Assembly: GCF_001905885.1 (NCBI RefSeq)
Contig: NZ_LIYH01000007.1
Location: forward strand, 310,001-374,000
Direction of reading: 5' to 3'
From: Streptomyces sp. CB03234
GTDB taxonomy: Bacteria > Actinomycetota > Actinomycetes > Streptomycetales > Streptomycetaceae
Length of the DNA: 64,000 nucleotides
Shown piece after piece: positions 14,855 through 23,211 of this stretch (positions are counted from its first letter, which is position 1; every line of letters begins with the position of its first letter). The position numbers were made by a program, and so were the translations under genes. The notes below the pieces were generated by a model. That model searched no databases. It was not told the DNA's origin and saw only the letters and a list, made by a program, of their open reading frames with translations.

Positions 14855-16321
14855 TCAGTCCCGCGGCTGAGAGGCCGCCAGCGCGCCCACCCGCTTGCGG
14901 ACGGCGAACCAGCCGCCGACGAGCAGGGCCGCGATGAGCGGCAGGCAGTTGACGGTGGTCCGGCCGACGCCGCCGCCGTACCACATCAGGAACAGGACCG
15001 AGGCGAGGAAGACCAGCGTCACGATCTGCGTGTACGGGGCCCAGGGCAGCCGGTAGGAGGGCCGGGTGACCTTGCCCTCCTTGGAGCGGGACCAGAACAG
15101 CAGCGAGCAGAGCATGATCATGCCCCAGGTGCCGAGGATGCCGATGGAGGCGAGGTTCAGCACGATCTCGAAGGCCTCGCCGGGCATGACGTAGTTCAGG
15201 CCGACGCCCAGCACGCCGAAGGCGGCGGTGAGGAGGATGCCGCCATAGGGAACCTGCCCCTTGTTCATGCGGGCGGTGAACTTGGGCGCGGAGCCCGCCA
15301 TCGCCATCGAGCGCAGGATGCGGCCGGTGGAGTACAGGCCGGAGTTCAGGCTGGACAGGGCGGCGGTCAGGACGACCAGGTTCATGATGTCGGACGTGCC
15401 CGGGATGCCGAGCTTGTCGAAGACGGTGACGAAGGGGCTCTGGTCGCCGGTGAACGAGGTGTACGGCAGCAGCAGCGAGAGCAGGACGACCGAACCGACG
15501 TAGAACAGACCCACGCGCCACATGATCGAGTTGATCGCCTTCGGCATGATCTTCTCGGGGTTCTTGGTCTCACCGGCGGCGACGCCGACCAGTTCGACGG
15601 AGGCGTACGCGAAGACGACACCCTGGACGACCATCAGCATGGGGAGCATGCCGAGCGGGAACATGCCGCCGTTGTCGGTGACGGTGGCGAGGCCCGGAGT
15701 GTGGCCGCCGACCTCGTGCTGCGTGGCGACGAGGAAGATTCCGACGCACATGAAGATCACGAGCGCCGCGACCTTGATGATCGCGAACCAGAACTCCATC
15801 TCGCCGAAGTACTTCACCGAGATCAGGTTCGCGGTGAGGACGACGGCGAGGGCGATCAGGGCGAGGACCCACTGCGGGATGTCGCTGAACATGGCCCAGA
15901 AGTGGGCGTACGTCGCGGCCGCCGTGATGTCGGCGACGGCGGTGGTCGACCAGTTGAGGAAGTAGAGCCAGCCGGCCGTGTAGGCGCCCTTCTCGCCCAT
16001 GAACTCACGGGCGTACGAGACGAAGGCGCCGGAGGACGGGCGGTAGAGCACCAGCTCACCGAGGGCCCGTACGACGAAGAAGGCGAAGACGCCGCAGACG
16101 GCGTACGCGATCGCCAGGGAAGGACCCGCGCCCGCCAGGCGGCCACCGGCGCCGAGGAAGAGGCCGGTGCCGATCGCGCCACCGATGGCGATCATGTTGA
16201 CGTGGCGGGACTTGAGGTCCTTGCTGTAACCGGCGTCACCGGCGTCGATGTGGGGGGCGCCCGTCGCCGCCGGGGAACCAGGGCTCAGGGTGTCGGCCGC
16301 AGGCATGGTGCGGTCACTCAT
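14855..16321 (-). CDS. Amino-acid permease, APC superfamily (AnsP-like)
   Basis: A 488-residue membrane transporter with twelve predicted helices. The N-terminal block LKSRHVNMIAIGGAIGTGLF is the signature of the amino-acid transporter (AAT) family. Helix 8-9 contains VVQGVVFAYASVELVGVAAG with the ETKNPEK motif after it. The sequence is closest in feel to L-asparagine permeases (AnsP), though substrate cannot be settled by eye. It probably imports an amino acid by proton symport across the cell membrane. The A+T-richer 200-base region upstream holds its promoter and a 14-base near-palindrome (gctggttaatcagc, 16486-16499) that might be regulatory. Confidence 0.88.
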   Translation of the reverse strand: MSDRTMPAADTLSPGSPAATGAPHIDAGDAGYSKDLKSRHVNMIAIGGAIGTGLFLGAGGRLAGAGPSLAIAYAVCGVFAFFVVRALGELVLYRPSSGAFVSYAREFMGEKGAYTAGWLYFLNWSTTAVADITAAATYAHFWAMFSDIPQWVLALIALAVVLTANLISVKYFGEMEFWFAIIKVAALVIFMCVGIFLVATQHEVGGHTPGLATVTDNGGMFPLGMLPMLMVVQGVVFAYASVELVGVAAGETKNPEKIMPKAINSIMWRVGLFYVGSVVLLSLLLPYTSFTGDQSPFVTVFDKLGIPGTSDIMNLVVLTAALSSLNSGLYSTGRILRSMAMAGSAPKFTARMNKGQVPYGGILLTAAFGVLGVGLNYVMPGEAFEIVLNLASIGILGTWGMIMLCSLLFWSRSKEGKVTRPSYRLPWAPYTQIVTLVFLASVLFLMWYGGGVGRTTVNCLPLIAALLVGGWFAVRKRVGALAASQPRD

Positions 16322-16522
16322 CTGGAAGTCGCCTTTGTGAGGGATCGTGCGGTTTCAGCCCGTACGCCGGTGATGAAGGTGGTCACCGTGGCAAAAGGCC
16401 AGGGCACATAGTCACGGCTACGCTGCCGTTTTGGCTGTGGCCTATGTCACGTACAGGCTGATCTGAGATGTTTTTGAGGTTACCGGCTGGTTAATCAGCA
16501 TTGAGCAGCTTAAGGGGTGGCA

Positions 16523-17230
16523 CTACGGCGCGAGGACGTCCAGCTCCCGCAGAGCCCCCATCGCGATCTCCCGGGTGAGCTCCTCGGCCCGGACCGCGTC
16601 GCGTTCCCGTACGGCCTCGGCGACCTGGACGTGGAGGGTGACGGCGGCCGGGTCGGGGTCCTCGAACATCACGCGGTGGTGCGTACGGCCGGTGAGGACC
16701 TCCGCCACCACGTCGCCGAGGCGGGCGAACATCTCATTGCCGGAGGCGTTGAGGACGACACGGTGGAAGGCGATGTCATGGACGAGGTACGCCTCCAGCT
16801 GCCTGCCGCGCGAGGTGGCGACCATGCCGAGTGCCTGCTCGGTGAGCTCCCGGCACTGCTCGGGGGTGGCGTGGGTGGCGGCGAGGCCGGCGGCGACCGG
16901 TTCGACGGCCGAGCGCAGCACGGTCAGCGAGCGGAGCTGGCGGGGGCGGTCGGTGCCGGCCAGCCGCCAGCGGATGACGCGCGGGTCGTAGACGTTCCAC
17001 TGCTCGGTGGCGCGCACGGTCACGCCGACGCGGCGGCGCGACTCCACCAGGCGCATGGACTCCAGGACGCGGACGACCTCGCGGATGACGGTGCGTGACA
17101 CCTCGAAGCGCTGGGCGAGCTCGTCGGTGCGCAGCACGCTGCCCGGCGGGTACTCACCTGCCGTGATGGCAAGGCCCAGGGTGTCCAGCACATGTGTATG
17201 GAGTCCCTGGGCCTGCGTCGTCATGTGCAT
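16523..17230 (-). CDS. gntR: GntR/FadR-type repressor of the gluconate genes
   Basis: A 235-residue regulator with an N-terminal winged helix-turn-helix (residues 8-75: PPGSVLRTDELAQRFEVSRT, VIREVVRVLESMRLVESRRR) and an all-helical FCD ligand domain. The FCD metal-site histidines lie in AYLVHDIAFHRVVLNASGN and a late HVQVAEAV. It sits divergent from gntK-gntP, and a perfect dyad (17254-17267) lies between them, so it very likely represses both directions until gluconate or a derivative binds. Two ATGs six bases apart can start it. No clear Shine-Dalgarno is visible, so the transcript may be leaderless. Confidence 0.9.
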   Translation of the reverse strand: MHMTTQAQGLHTHVLDTLGLAITAGEYPPGSVLRTDELAQRFEVSRTVIREVVRVLESMRLVESRRRVGVTVRATEQWNVYDPRVIRWRLAGTDRPRQLRSLTVLRSAVEPVAAGLAATHATPEQCRELTEQALGMVATSRGRQLEAYLVHDIAFHRVVLNASGNEMFARLGDVVAEVLTGRTHHRVMFEDPDPAAVTLHVQVAEAVRERDAVRAEELTREIAMGALRELDVLAP

Positions 17231-17253
17231 AGCGTAACCGGCGCAAATAAGTA

Positions 17254-17267
17254 TGACTTTTAAGTCA
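17254..17267. promoter_or_regulatory. Candidate GntR operator
   Basis: The dyad tgactt-tt-aagtca is a perfect six-base inverted repeat. It lies in A+T-rich DNA 24 bases upstream of the gntR start and about 100 bases upstream of gntK. FadR-type GntR proteins bind dyads of this kind. Confidence 0.6.
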
Positions 17268-17310
17268 CAGGCTCTTGAATATGTCCTACGCCATGGGTTT
17301 CAGTGTGCGG

Positions 17311-17327
17311 CGACGCCACCGGCGTCG
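17311..17327 (+). other. Small hairpin in the gntK leader
   Basis: cgacgcc-acc-ggcgtcg forms a seven-base-pair stem with a three-base loop between the candidate operator and gntK. It could be a leader structure, or chance in G+C-rich DNA. Confidence 0.3.
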
Positions 17328-17365
17328 GAAGTCGATGTCGAGGAAGACAGCGAGGCGCACCACTC

Positions 17366-17875
17366 ATGCAGCAACCCCCAGTCGTCGTCGTGATGGGCGT
17401 GGCGGGCACCGGCAAGACCACCATCGGTCCGCTGGTCGCCGAGCGCCTCGGCGTGCCCTACGCCGAGGGCGACGACTTCCACCCCGAGGCGAACATCGCC
17501 AAGATGTCGGCCGGCGTCCCGCTGGACGACGACGACCGGTGGCCCTGGCTCGACGCGATCGGGCGGTGGGCGCAGGGTCGGGCGGGCCTCGGCGGGGTGG
17601 TGAGCAGCTCGGCGCTCAAGCGCGCCTACCGCGACCGGCTGCGGGCGGCCGCGCCCGGCGTCGTCTTCCTGCACCTGACCGGCGACCGAGCGCTGATCGA
17701 GGAGCGGATGGCCGCGCGCACGGGGCACTTCATGCCCACCGCGCTGCTGGACTCGCAGTTCGCGACCCTCCAGCCGCTCGCGGACGACGAGGCCGGTGTG
17801 GCCGTCGACGTCTCCGGCTCTCCCGAGGACATCACCGACCGGGCCGTCGCCGCACTGCGCCGGCTCGCCTCCTGA
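17366..17875 (+). CDS. gntK: Gluconokinase
   Basis: A 169-residue P-loop kinase that phosphorylates D-gluconate to 6-phosphogluconate. The Walker A motif GVAGTGKTT (about residues 10-18) is followed by the substrate region YAEGDDFHPEANIAKMSAG with PLDDDDRWPWLDAI, which is the gluconokinase signature. SSSALKRAYRDRLR and the lid ARTGHFMPTALLDSQFATLQ are also present. The length equals the GntK family. The ATG at 17366 was chosen because the P-loop follows at the usual distance; the 21 residues before it look random. gntP follows after 27 bases, so they form an operon feeding the pentose phosphate pathway. Confidence 0.95.
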   Translation: MQQPPVVVVMGVAGTGKTTIGPLVAERLGVPYAEGDDFHPEANIAKMSAGVPLDDDDRWPWLDAIGRWAQGRAGLGGVVSSSALKRAYRDRLRAAAPGVVFLHLTGDRALIEERMAARTGHFMPTALLDSQFATLQPLADDEAGVAVDVSGSPEDITDRAVAALRRLAS

Positions 17876-17902
17876 CCCCCACCCGACCCGAGGACTCCCC
17901 CT

Positions 17903-19300
17903 GTGACCAGTCTCAACGTCGAGATGCTGGCAGCGGACGCCACCGAGCCGATCACCTCGGCCGGCAACGCCCAGCTGGGCATCGCCGTCCTGGCGGGCAT
18001 CGCCGTCATCGTCCTGCTCATCACCAGGTTCAAGCTCCACGCCTTCCTGGCCCTGACCATAGGCTCGCTCGGGCTCGGCGCGTTCGCCGGCGCCCCGCTC
18101 GACGCGACCATCACCTCGTTCACCAAGGGCCTCGGCTCGACCGTCTCGGGCGTCGGTGTGCTCATCGCCCTCGGCGCGATCCTCGGCAAGCTGCTCGCCG
18201 ACTCGGGCGGCGCGGACCAGATCGTCGACACGATCCTGGCGAAGGCGGGCGGGCGCGCCATGCCGTGGGCGATGGTGCTGATCGCCTCGGTCATCGGGCT
18301 GCCGCTGTTCTTCGAGGTCGGCATCGTGCTGCTGATTCCGGTGGTGCTGATGGTCGCCAAGCGCGGCGGCTACTCCCTGATGCGGATCGGTGTGCCGGCG
18401 CTGGCCGGTCTGTCCGTGATGCACGGCCTGATCCCGCCGCACCCCGGCCCGCTGGTCGCCATCGACGCGATCGGGGCGGACCTGGGCGTGACGCTGGCGC
18501 TCGGCATCCTCGTCGCCATCCCGACGGTGATCATCGCCGGCCCGCTGTTCTCGCGGTACGCGGCGCGGTGGGTGGACGTCCCCGCCCCTGAGCGGATGAT
18601 TCCGCAGCGTACGTCCGACGACCTGAAGCGGCGGCCGGGCTTCGGCGCCACCGTGGCGACCGTGCTGCTGCCCGTGGTGCTGATGATGGCCAAGGCGCTG
18701 GTGGACATCGTCGTCGACGACCCGGAGAACCACGTCCAGCGGGTGACCGACGTCATCGGCTCGCCGCTGATCGCGCTTCTCGCGGCGGTCCTGGTGGGCA
18801 TCTTCACGCTGGGCCGGGCGGCCGGGTTCACCAAGGAGCGGATCTCCTCGACGGTCGAGACGTCGCTCGCCCCGATCGCGGGCGTGCTGCTGATCGTCGG
18901 CGCGGGCGGCGGCTTCAAGCAGACCCTGATCGACGTGGGCGTGGGTCAGATGATCCTGGACTTCTCCGAGGACTGGTCGATCCCGGCGCTGCTGCTGGCC
19001 TGGCTGATCGCGGTGGCGATCCGGCTGGCGACCGGCTCGGCGACCGTCGCCACGATCTCGGCGGCCGGGCTCGTCGCACCGCTGGCGGCCGACATGTCGA
19101 CCTCGCACGCGGCGCTGCTGGTGCTGGCGATCGGCGCGGGTTCGCTCTTCTTCAGCCATGTCAACGACGCCGGGTTCTGGCTGGTGAAGGAGTACTTCGG
19201 AATGAGCGTCGGCCAGACGATCAAGACCTGGTCGGTGATGGAGACGATCATCTCGGTCGTCGGGATCGTGTTCGTGCTGCTGCTCTCCCTGGTGCTGTAG
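17903..19300 (+). CDS. gntP: Gluconate:H+ symporter, GntP family
   Basis: A 465-residue inner-membrane permease with about twelve to fourteen hydrophobic helices. Family blocks include LIALGAILGKLLADSGGADQ, GLPLFFEVGIVLLIPV, LSVMHGLIPPHPGPLVAI and IRLATGSATVATISAAGL near the C-terminus. These match GntP/GntT high-affinity gluconate transporters. The GTG start has a gagga ribosome binding site. It is the second gene of the gntK-gntP operon and would be induced through GntR release. Confidence 0.95.
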   Translation: MTSLNVEMLAADATEPITSAGNAQLGIAVLAGIAVIVLLITRFKLHAFLALTIGSLGLGAFAGAPLDATITSFTKGLGSTVSGVGVLIALGAILGKLLADSGGADQIVDTILAKAGGRAMPWAMVLIASVIGLPLFFEVGIVLLIPVVLMVAKRGGYSLMRIGVPALAGLSVMHGLIPPHPGPLVAIDAIGADLGVTLALGILVAIPTVIIAGPLFSRYAARWVDVPAPERMIPQRTSDDLKRRPGFGATVATVLLPVVLMMAKALVDIVVDDPENHVQRVTDVIGSPLIALLAAVLVGIFTLGRAAGFTKERISSTVETSLAPIAGVLLIVGAGGGFKQTLIDVGVGQMILDFSEDWSIPALLLAWLIAVAIRLATGSATVATISAAGLVAPLAADMSTSHAALLVLAIGAGSLFFSHVNDAGFWLVKEYFGMSVGQTIKTWSVMETIISVVGIVFVLLLSLVL

Positions 19301-19352
19301 CCGGGGGGTATCTCCTCGCAGCCGGGGCGGCAGCCTGCCAGACTGTCGCCCC

Positions 19353-19778
19353 ATGGCGAACCCCGAACAGCTCAAGCCCTACCTGCTGGCGTTCCCCGGG
19401 CCGTTGCGCGACCAGTTGGTCGCCGCCGTTCTGTCCGGGCGGAAGGTGTCGACGACGGGACTGCTCGCCGAGTACGAGGCCGAGGCCGAGGAACTCCCGC
19501 CGGTGGGCGAGCGGTCGGCGCTCATCGACTCCGACGGCCGCGAGGTCGCGGTGCTGGAGCTGACCGAGGTCCGGGTACTGCCGCTCGGCGAGGTGGACCT
19601 GCGACATGCCCTGGACGAGGGCGAGGGGTACACGTCGGTCGCCGAATGGCGGGCGGGGCACGAGAAGTTCTGGCACAGCCCCGAGATGCGCGAGGCCCTC
19701 GGCAACCCGGACTTCACGGTCGACGACACGACAGTGGTGGTCGCCGAGCGGTTCCGGGTCGTGGAGCGGCTGCGGTGA
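19353..19778 (+). CDS. ASCH domain protein
   Basis: A 141-residue protein of the ASCH family, a PUA-like fold thought to bind RNA. The N-terminal phrase YLLAFPGPLRDQLVAAVLSG leads to KVSTTGLL (the G-x-K-x-x-T-type ASCH loop). GERSALIDSDGREVAVLELT and the end EFWH-like KFWHSPEM follow, with a hydrophobic C-terminal strand VVVAERFRVVE. Reaction and target are not established. The next gene starts inside its stop codon (GTGA), so the two are co-translated. Confidence 0.8.
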   Translation: MANPEQLKPYLLAFPGPLRDQLVAAVLSGRKVSTTGLLAEYEAEAEELPPVGERSALIDSDGREVAVLELTEVRVLPLGEVDLRHALDEGEGYTSVAEWRAGHEKFWHSPEMREALGNPDFTVDDTTVVVAERFRVVERLR

Positions 19779-20137
19779 GCGGCGTCGACGAGGCCGTCGC
19801 GGGCGAGCTGCGGCTCCTCGACCCGGCCGTACGGGCGTCATGGACCGAGGCGGCGCGGCTGCTGCACCCGGACTTCGGGGAGGTCGGCGTCTCCGGGCGG
19901 CGGTGGGACCGGGAGTCGATGCTCGCCGCGCTGCCGGACATGGGGGGCGGTGGGCCCGGTTGCGAGGTGTCCGGCATGACGGGCGTCCAGCTCGCCCCGG
20001 ACCTGGTGCACCTGACGTACGAGACGGTCGTCGAGGGCCGCCGGGCGCGGCGCAGCTCCCTGTGGCGGCGTTCACCCGGGGGCGACTGGCGGATGTACTA
20101 CCACCAGGCGACGCCGGTACCGGAGGGCATGCCCTAG
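19775..20137 (+). CDS. NTF2-like / DUF4440-type small protein
   Basis: A 120-residue protein beginning at the GTG overlapping the ASCH gene stop. The pattern is an N-terminal helix with ELRLLDPAVRASWTEAARLL, then HPDFGEVGVSGRRWDRESML, then strands LAPDLVHLTYETVV and a final RRSPGGDWRMYYHQATPVP. This fits the NTF2/SnoaL-like cone fold of DUF4440 proteins. No catalytic role can be assigned. It ends four bases into the converging FAD-enzyme gene. Coupling with the ASCH protein suggests a shared but unknown job. Confidence 0.75.
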   Translation: MSGVDEAVAGELRLLDPAVRASWTEAARLLHPDFGEVGVSGRRWDRESMLAALPDMGGGGPGCEVSGMTGVQLAPDLVHLTYETVVEGRRARRSSLWRRSPGGDWRMYYHQATPVPEGMP

Positions 20138-21792
20138 GAGCCGGTCGCCTTCGCCGCCGCCCTTCCCGCCGCCCGGCCGGAGAAGAGGCAGCCGCCGAGG
20201 AAGGTGCCCTCCAGGGAGCGGTAGCCGTGGACGCCGCCGCCGCCGAAGCCGGCGGCTTCGCCGGCCGCGTACACGCCGGGCAGTGGGGAGCCGTCGGCGG
20301 TCAGGACGCGGGAGGAGAGGTCGGTCTCCAGGCCGCCCAGCGACTTGCGCGTGAGGATGTTCAGGCGTACGGCGATCAGCGGGCCGGCCTTGGGGTCGAG
20401 GACGCGGTGCGGGGTGACCGTACGGATCAGCCTGTCGCCCAGGTACTTGCGGGCGCCGTGGATCGCCGTGACCTGGAGGTCCTTGGTGAAGGGGTTGGCG
20501 ATCTCCCGGTCGCGGGCGGTGATTTCGCGGCGCAGCGCGGCCTCGTCGATCAGCGCTTCCTTCGTGAGCGCGTTCATGCCGCGCACCAGGGACGGCAGGT
20601 CCTTCTCGATGACGAAGTCGGCGCCGTGGTCCATGAACGCCTTGACCGGGCCGGGGACGTCGGCGCGGGCGCGGTCGAGGACGCCGCGTACGGACTTGCC
20701 CGTGAGGTCCGGGTTCTGTTCGGAGCCGGAGAGGGTGAACTCCTTGCCGATGATGCGCTGGTTGAGGACGAACCAGGTGTAGCCGTGCCCGGACTTCATG
20801 ATGTGTTCGAGCGTGCCGAGCGTGTCGAAGCCGGGGAAGAGCGGGACGGGGAGCCGGCGGCCGCGCGCGTCGAGCCAGAGGGAGGAGGGGCCGGGCAGGA
20901 TGCGGATGCCGTGCCGGGCCCAGATGGGGTTCCAGTTCTCGATGCCCTCGGTGTAGTGCCACATCCGGTCGCGGTTGATGTGGTGGGCGCCGGCCGCCTC
21001 CGCGATGCCGAGCATCAGGCCGTCGACGTGGGCGGGCACGCCGGAGAGCATCTTCTCCGGCGGGGTGCCGAGCCGGTCCGGCCACTGGGCGCGGACGAGG
21101 TCGTGGTTGCCGCCGATGCCGCCGGAGGTGACGATCACGGCCTGCGCCCGGTACTCGAACGCTCCCGCGACCTGCCGGCTGCTGGCCGTGCCACGCTCGG
21201 CGTCCGACGGCTCCAGGATCTCGCCGCTGACGGTGTCGACGGCGCCCGCGGTGCGGCCGAGGCCGGTGACGCGGTGACGGAACCGCAGGCGTACGAGGCC
21301 CCTGGCGACGCCCGCGCGGACGCGCCGCTCGAAGGGGGCGACCAGGCCGGGTCCTGTGCCCCAGGTGATGTGGAAGCGCGGCACCGAGTTGCCGTGCCCG
21401 GTGGCGTCGTAGCCGCCGCGCTCGGCCCACCCGACGACGGGGAAGAAGCGGACGCCCTGCCGGTGCAGCCAGGCCCGCTTCTCGCCGGCCGCGAAGTCGA
21501 CGTACGCCTCGGCCCATTGGCGCGGCCAGTGGTCCTCGGGGCGGTCGAAGCCGGCCGTGCCGTGCCAGTCCTGGAGGGCGAGGGCGTGGCTGTCGCGGAT
21601 GCGCATGCGGCGCTGCTCGGGCGAGTCGACGAAGAACAGGCCGCCGAACGACCAGTGCGCCTGGCCTCCGATGGACTGCTCGGGCTCCTGGTCGAGGAGG
21701 ATGACGCTGCGCCCCGCGTCGACCAGTTCGGCGGTGGCGACCAGGCCGGCGAGGCCCGCCCCGATCACGATCACATCAGCGTCGTACGCCAT
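20134..21792 (-). CDS. FAD-dependent dehydrogenase (fumarate reductase/ketosteroid dehydrogenase-like)
   Basis: A 552-residue flavoprotein. The dinucleotide-binding motif ADVIVIGAGLAGLVATAELV and acidic LLDQEPEQSIGGQAHW open it. The second FAD contact VIVTSGGIGGNHDLVRAQWP and the C-terminal GVYAAGEAAGFGGGGVHGYR, then EGTFLGGCLFSGRAAGR, are characteristic of the FAD-binding-dehydrogenase branch of the succinate dehydrogenase/fumarate reductase flavoprotein family. It is a single-subunit soluble enzyme without signal peptide. The substrate is unknown, and no partner electron-transfer gene adjoins it. The gene stands alone between convergent and divergent neighbours. Confidence 0.85.
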   Translation of the reverse strand: MAYDADVIVIGAGLAGLVATAELVDAGRSVILLDQEPEQSIGGQAHWSFGGLFFVDSPEQRRMRIRDSHALALQDWHGTAGFDRPEDHWPRQWAEAYVDFAAGEKRAWLHRQGVRFFPVVGWAERGGYDATGHGNSVPRFHITWGTGPGLVAPFERRVRAGVARGLVRLRFRHRVTGLGRTAGAVDTVSGEILEPSDAERGTASSRQVAGAFEYRAQAVIVTSGGIGGNHDLVRAQWPDRLGTPPEKMLSGVPAHVDGLMLGIAEAAGAHHINRDRMWHYTEGIENWNPIWARHGIRILPGPSSLWLDARGRRLPVPLFPGFDTLGTLEHIMKSGHGYTWFVLNQRIIGKEFTLSGSEQNPDLTGKSVRGVLDRARADVPGPVKAFMDHGADFVIEKDLPSLVRGMNALTKEALIDEAALRREITARDREIANPFTKDLQVTAIHGARKYLGDRLIRTVTPHRVLDPKAGPLIAVRLNILTRKSLGGLETDLSSRVLTADGSPLPGVYAAGEAAGFGGGGVHGYRSLEGTFLGGCLFSGRAAGRAAAKATGS

Positions 21793-21878
21793 GGGTCCTC
21801 ATCCTTGTCGGCCGGGTGTTCCGATCTTCCGTACGCGGCAGTAACTCGTCAACCGTCGTGCGGTGGTTTCATGGCGGC

Positions 21879-22406
21879 ATGACCCCTGCTGACGAGATCC
21901 TGGACGTCGTCGACGAGCACGACGAGGTGGTGGGGCAGTTCCCGCGCGGCGAGGTGTACGCGCGGGGCCTGCGCCACCGCTGTGTGTTCGTCCTCGCGCG
22001 GGACGCCGAGGACCGGGTGTTCGTCCACCGCCGCACGGCGACGAAGCTGGTCTTCCCGTCCCTGTACGACATGTTCGTGGGCGGTGTCGTCGGCGCGGGC
22101 GAGAGCTACGACGCGGCGGCGCTGCGGGAGGCGGAGGAGGAGCTGGGCGTACGCGGGCTGCCGCGCCCCACGCCGCTGCTGAAGTTCCTGTACGAGGACG
22201 GCGGCGGGCGCGGGGCGTGGTGGTCGGCCGTGTACGAGGTGCGGTGCACCGTGCCGGTGGATCCGCAGGTGGAGGAGGTCGCCTGGCACGGGTTCCTGCC
22301 GGAAGCAGAGCTTCGGGCGCGACTGGGCGCGTGGGAGTGGGTGCCGGACGGGCTGGCGGCATACGAAAGGCTGCGCGAGCACCGCGCCGGTAGGCTGATC
22401 ATGTGA
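21879..22406 (+). CDS. NUDIX hydrolase
   Basis: A 175-residue Nudix enzyme of the isopentenyl-diphosphate-isomerase-like (YfcD) type. The start MTPADEILDVVDEHDEVVGQ is typical of that subgroup. The Nudix box reads GGVVGAGESYDAAALREAEE then ELGV, with all conserved Gly, Arg and Glu positions present, so it should bind metal and cleave a nucleoside-diphosphate-like substrate. The substrate is unknown. The stop overlaps the next start by four bases (ATGTGA), giving a three-gene unit with two DUF202 membrane proteins. Confidence 0.88.
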   Translation: MTPADEILDVVDEHDEVVGQFPRGEVYARGLRHRCVFVLARDAEDRVFVHRRTATKLVFPSLYDMFVGGVVGAGESYDAAALREAEEELGVRGLPRPTPLLKFLYEDGGGRGAWWSAVYEVRCTVPVDPQVEEVAWHGFLPEAELRARLGAWEWVPDGLAAYERLREHRAGRLIM

Positions 22407-22795
22407 GCGATTTCGTGCGGGGTCTGCGGCTGTGGTTCGCGCCGCAGCGGATCCGGGAAGAGGGCGACACGCCCGACTACCGGTTCTCCCTCGCCAATGA
22501 GCGCACGTTTCTGGCCTGGCTCCGCACCGCGCTGGCGCTGGTCGGCGGCGGGTTCGCGGTGGACCAGTTCCTGCCGGACCTGCGCTGGGGCGTCCGGGTC
22601 GGGATGGCGCTCGCGCTGCTCGCCGCCGGGGCGCTGTGCGCGCTGCGGGCGGTGAACCACTGGGTGCGGTGCGAGCGGGCCATGCGGCGGGACGAGGACC
22701 TGCCCGTCAGCCGCTTCCCGACGCTGCTGAGCCTCGCCGTGGGGCTGGTCGCCGGCGCGATGGTGGTGGTCGTCCTCTTCGGCTGGCGCGGCTGA
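22403..22795 (+). CDS. DUF202 (YidH-type) membrane protein
   Basis: A 130-residue membrane protein. The cytoplasmic N-terminus carries the DUF202 signature RFSLANERTFLAWLRTALAL, followed by three hydrophobic helices (about 40-58, 66-84 and 104-124). It resembles YidH-like inner-membrane proteins of unknown function. It starts with GTG inside the stop of the Nudix gene and shares one base with the next start (TGATG). The block of three genes is surely one transcript. Confidence 0.88.
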   Translation: MSDFVRGLRLWFAPQRIREEGDTPDYRFSLANERTFLAWLRTALALVGGGFAVDQFLPDLRWGVRVGMALALLAAGALCALRAVNHWVRCERAMRRDEDLPVSRFPTLLSLAVGLVAGAMVVVVLFGWRG

Positions 22796-23106
22796 TGAGC
22801 GCCGACGCCCGCGATCCGGGGCTGCAGCCGGAGCGGACGCGGCTGGCGTGGCGGCGTACGACGCTGTCGGCGACCGTCGCCGCGCTGCTCGCCGCCAAGC
22901 AGGCCGTGCACGACGGGGTCACGGCGGCCGGGCTGGTGGGCACGGGGCTGTCGCTGCTGGTGTGGCTGGCGTTCCTGGGCGTGGCCCACCGGCGGATGCG
23001 GACGCTGGGCGCGGCCCGGCCGGCGCCGCTGACGCCGAGCGGGGCGGTCGTGGCGGCGGCGTGCACGGTGGCGCTGGCCGCGTTCGCCGTGGCGGTGGTG
23101 GTGTGA
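22795..23106 (+). CDS. Second DUF202 family membrane protein
   Basis: A 103-residue protein with a short N-terminal DUF202 motif (LQPERTRLAWRRTTLSATVA) and three hydrophobic helices. It is shorter than its neighbour and shows the same Glu-Arg-Thr-x-Leu-Ala-Trp core, so the two are probably old duplicates that may pair in the membrane. Function unknown. It overlaps the previous stop by one base. Confidence 0.85.
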   Translation: MSADARDPGLQPERTRLAWRRTTLSATVAALLAAKQAVHDGVTAAGLVGTGLSLLVWLAFLGVAHRRMRTLGAARPAPLTPSGAVVAAACTVALAAFAVAVVV

Positions 23107-23149
23107 CCGCCTGCGGCGGGGCCGCCCTCCGGTGACGGTCCGTCCCGTC

Positions 23150-23197
23150 GGCCCGTCGGTCCATCAGTCCGTCAGCCCGTCGGTCCATCAGTCCGTC
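23150..23197. repeat. Two 24-bp tandem repeats
   Basis: Two adjacent 24-base units (cccgtcggtccatcagtccg core), differing by one base, lie in the short gap between the convergent DUF202 and oxidoreductase genes. A degenerate third unit follows. Confidence 0.8.
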
Positions 23198-23211
23198 GGC
23201 CCCTCGGCCCG

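Noticed and set aside
17300..19375. 691-codon minus-strand open frame opposite gntK and gntP
   Set aside because: It spans two well-supported genes on the other strand and has Asp/Arg/His-rich antisense composition.
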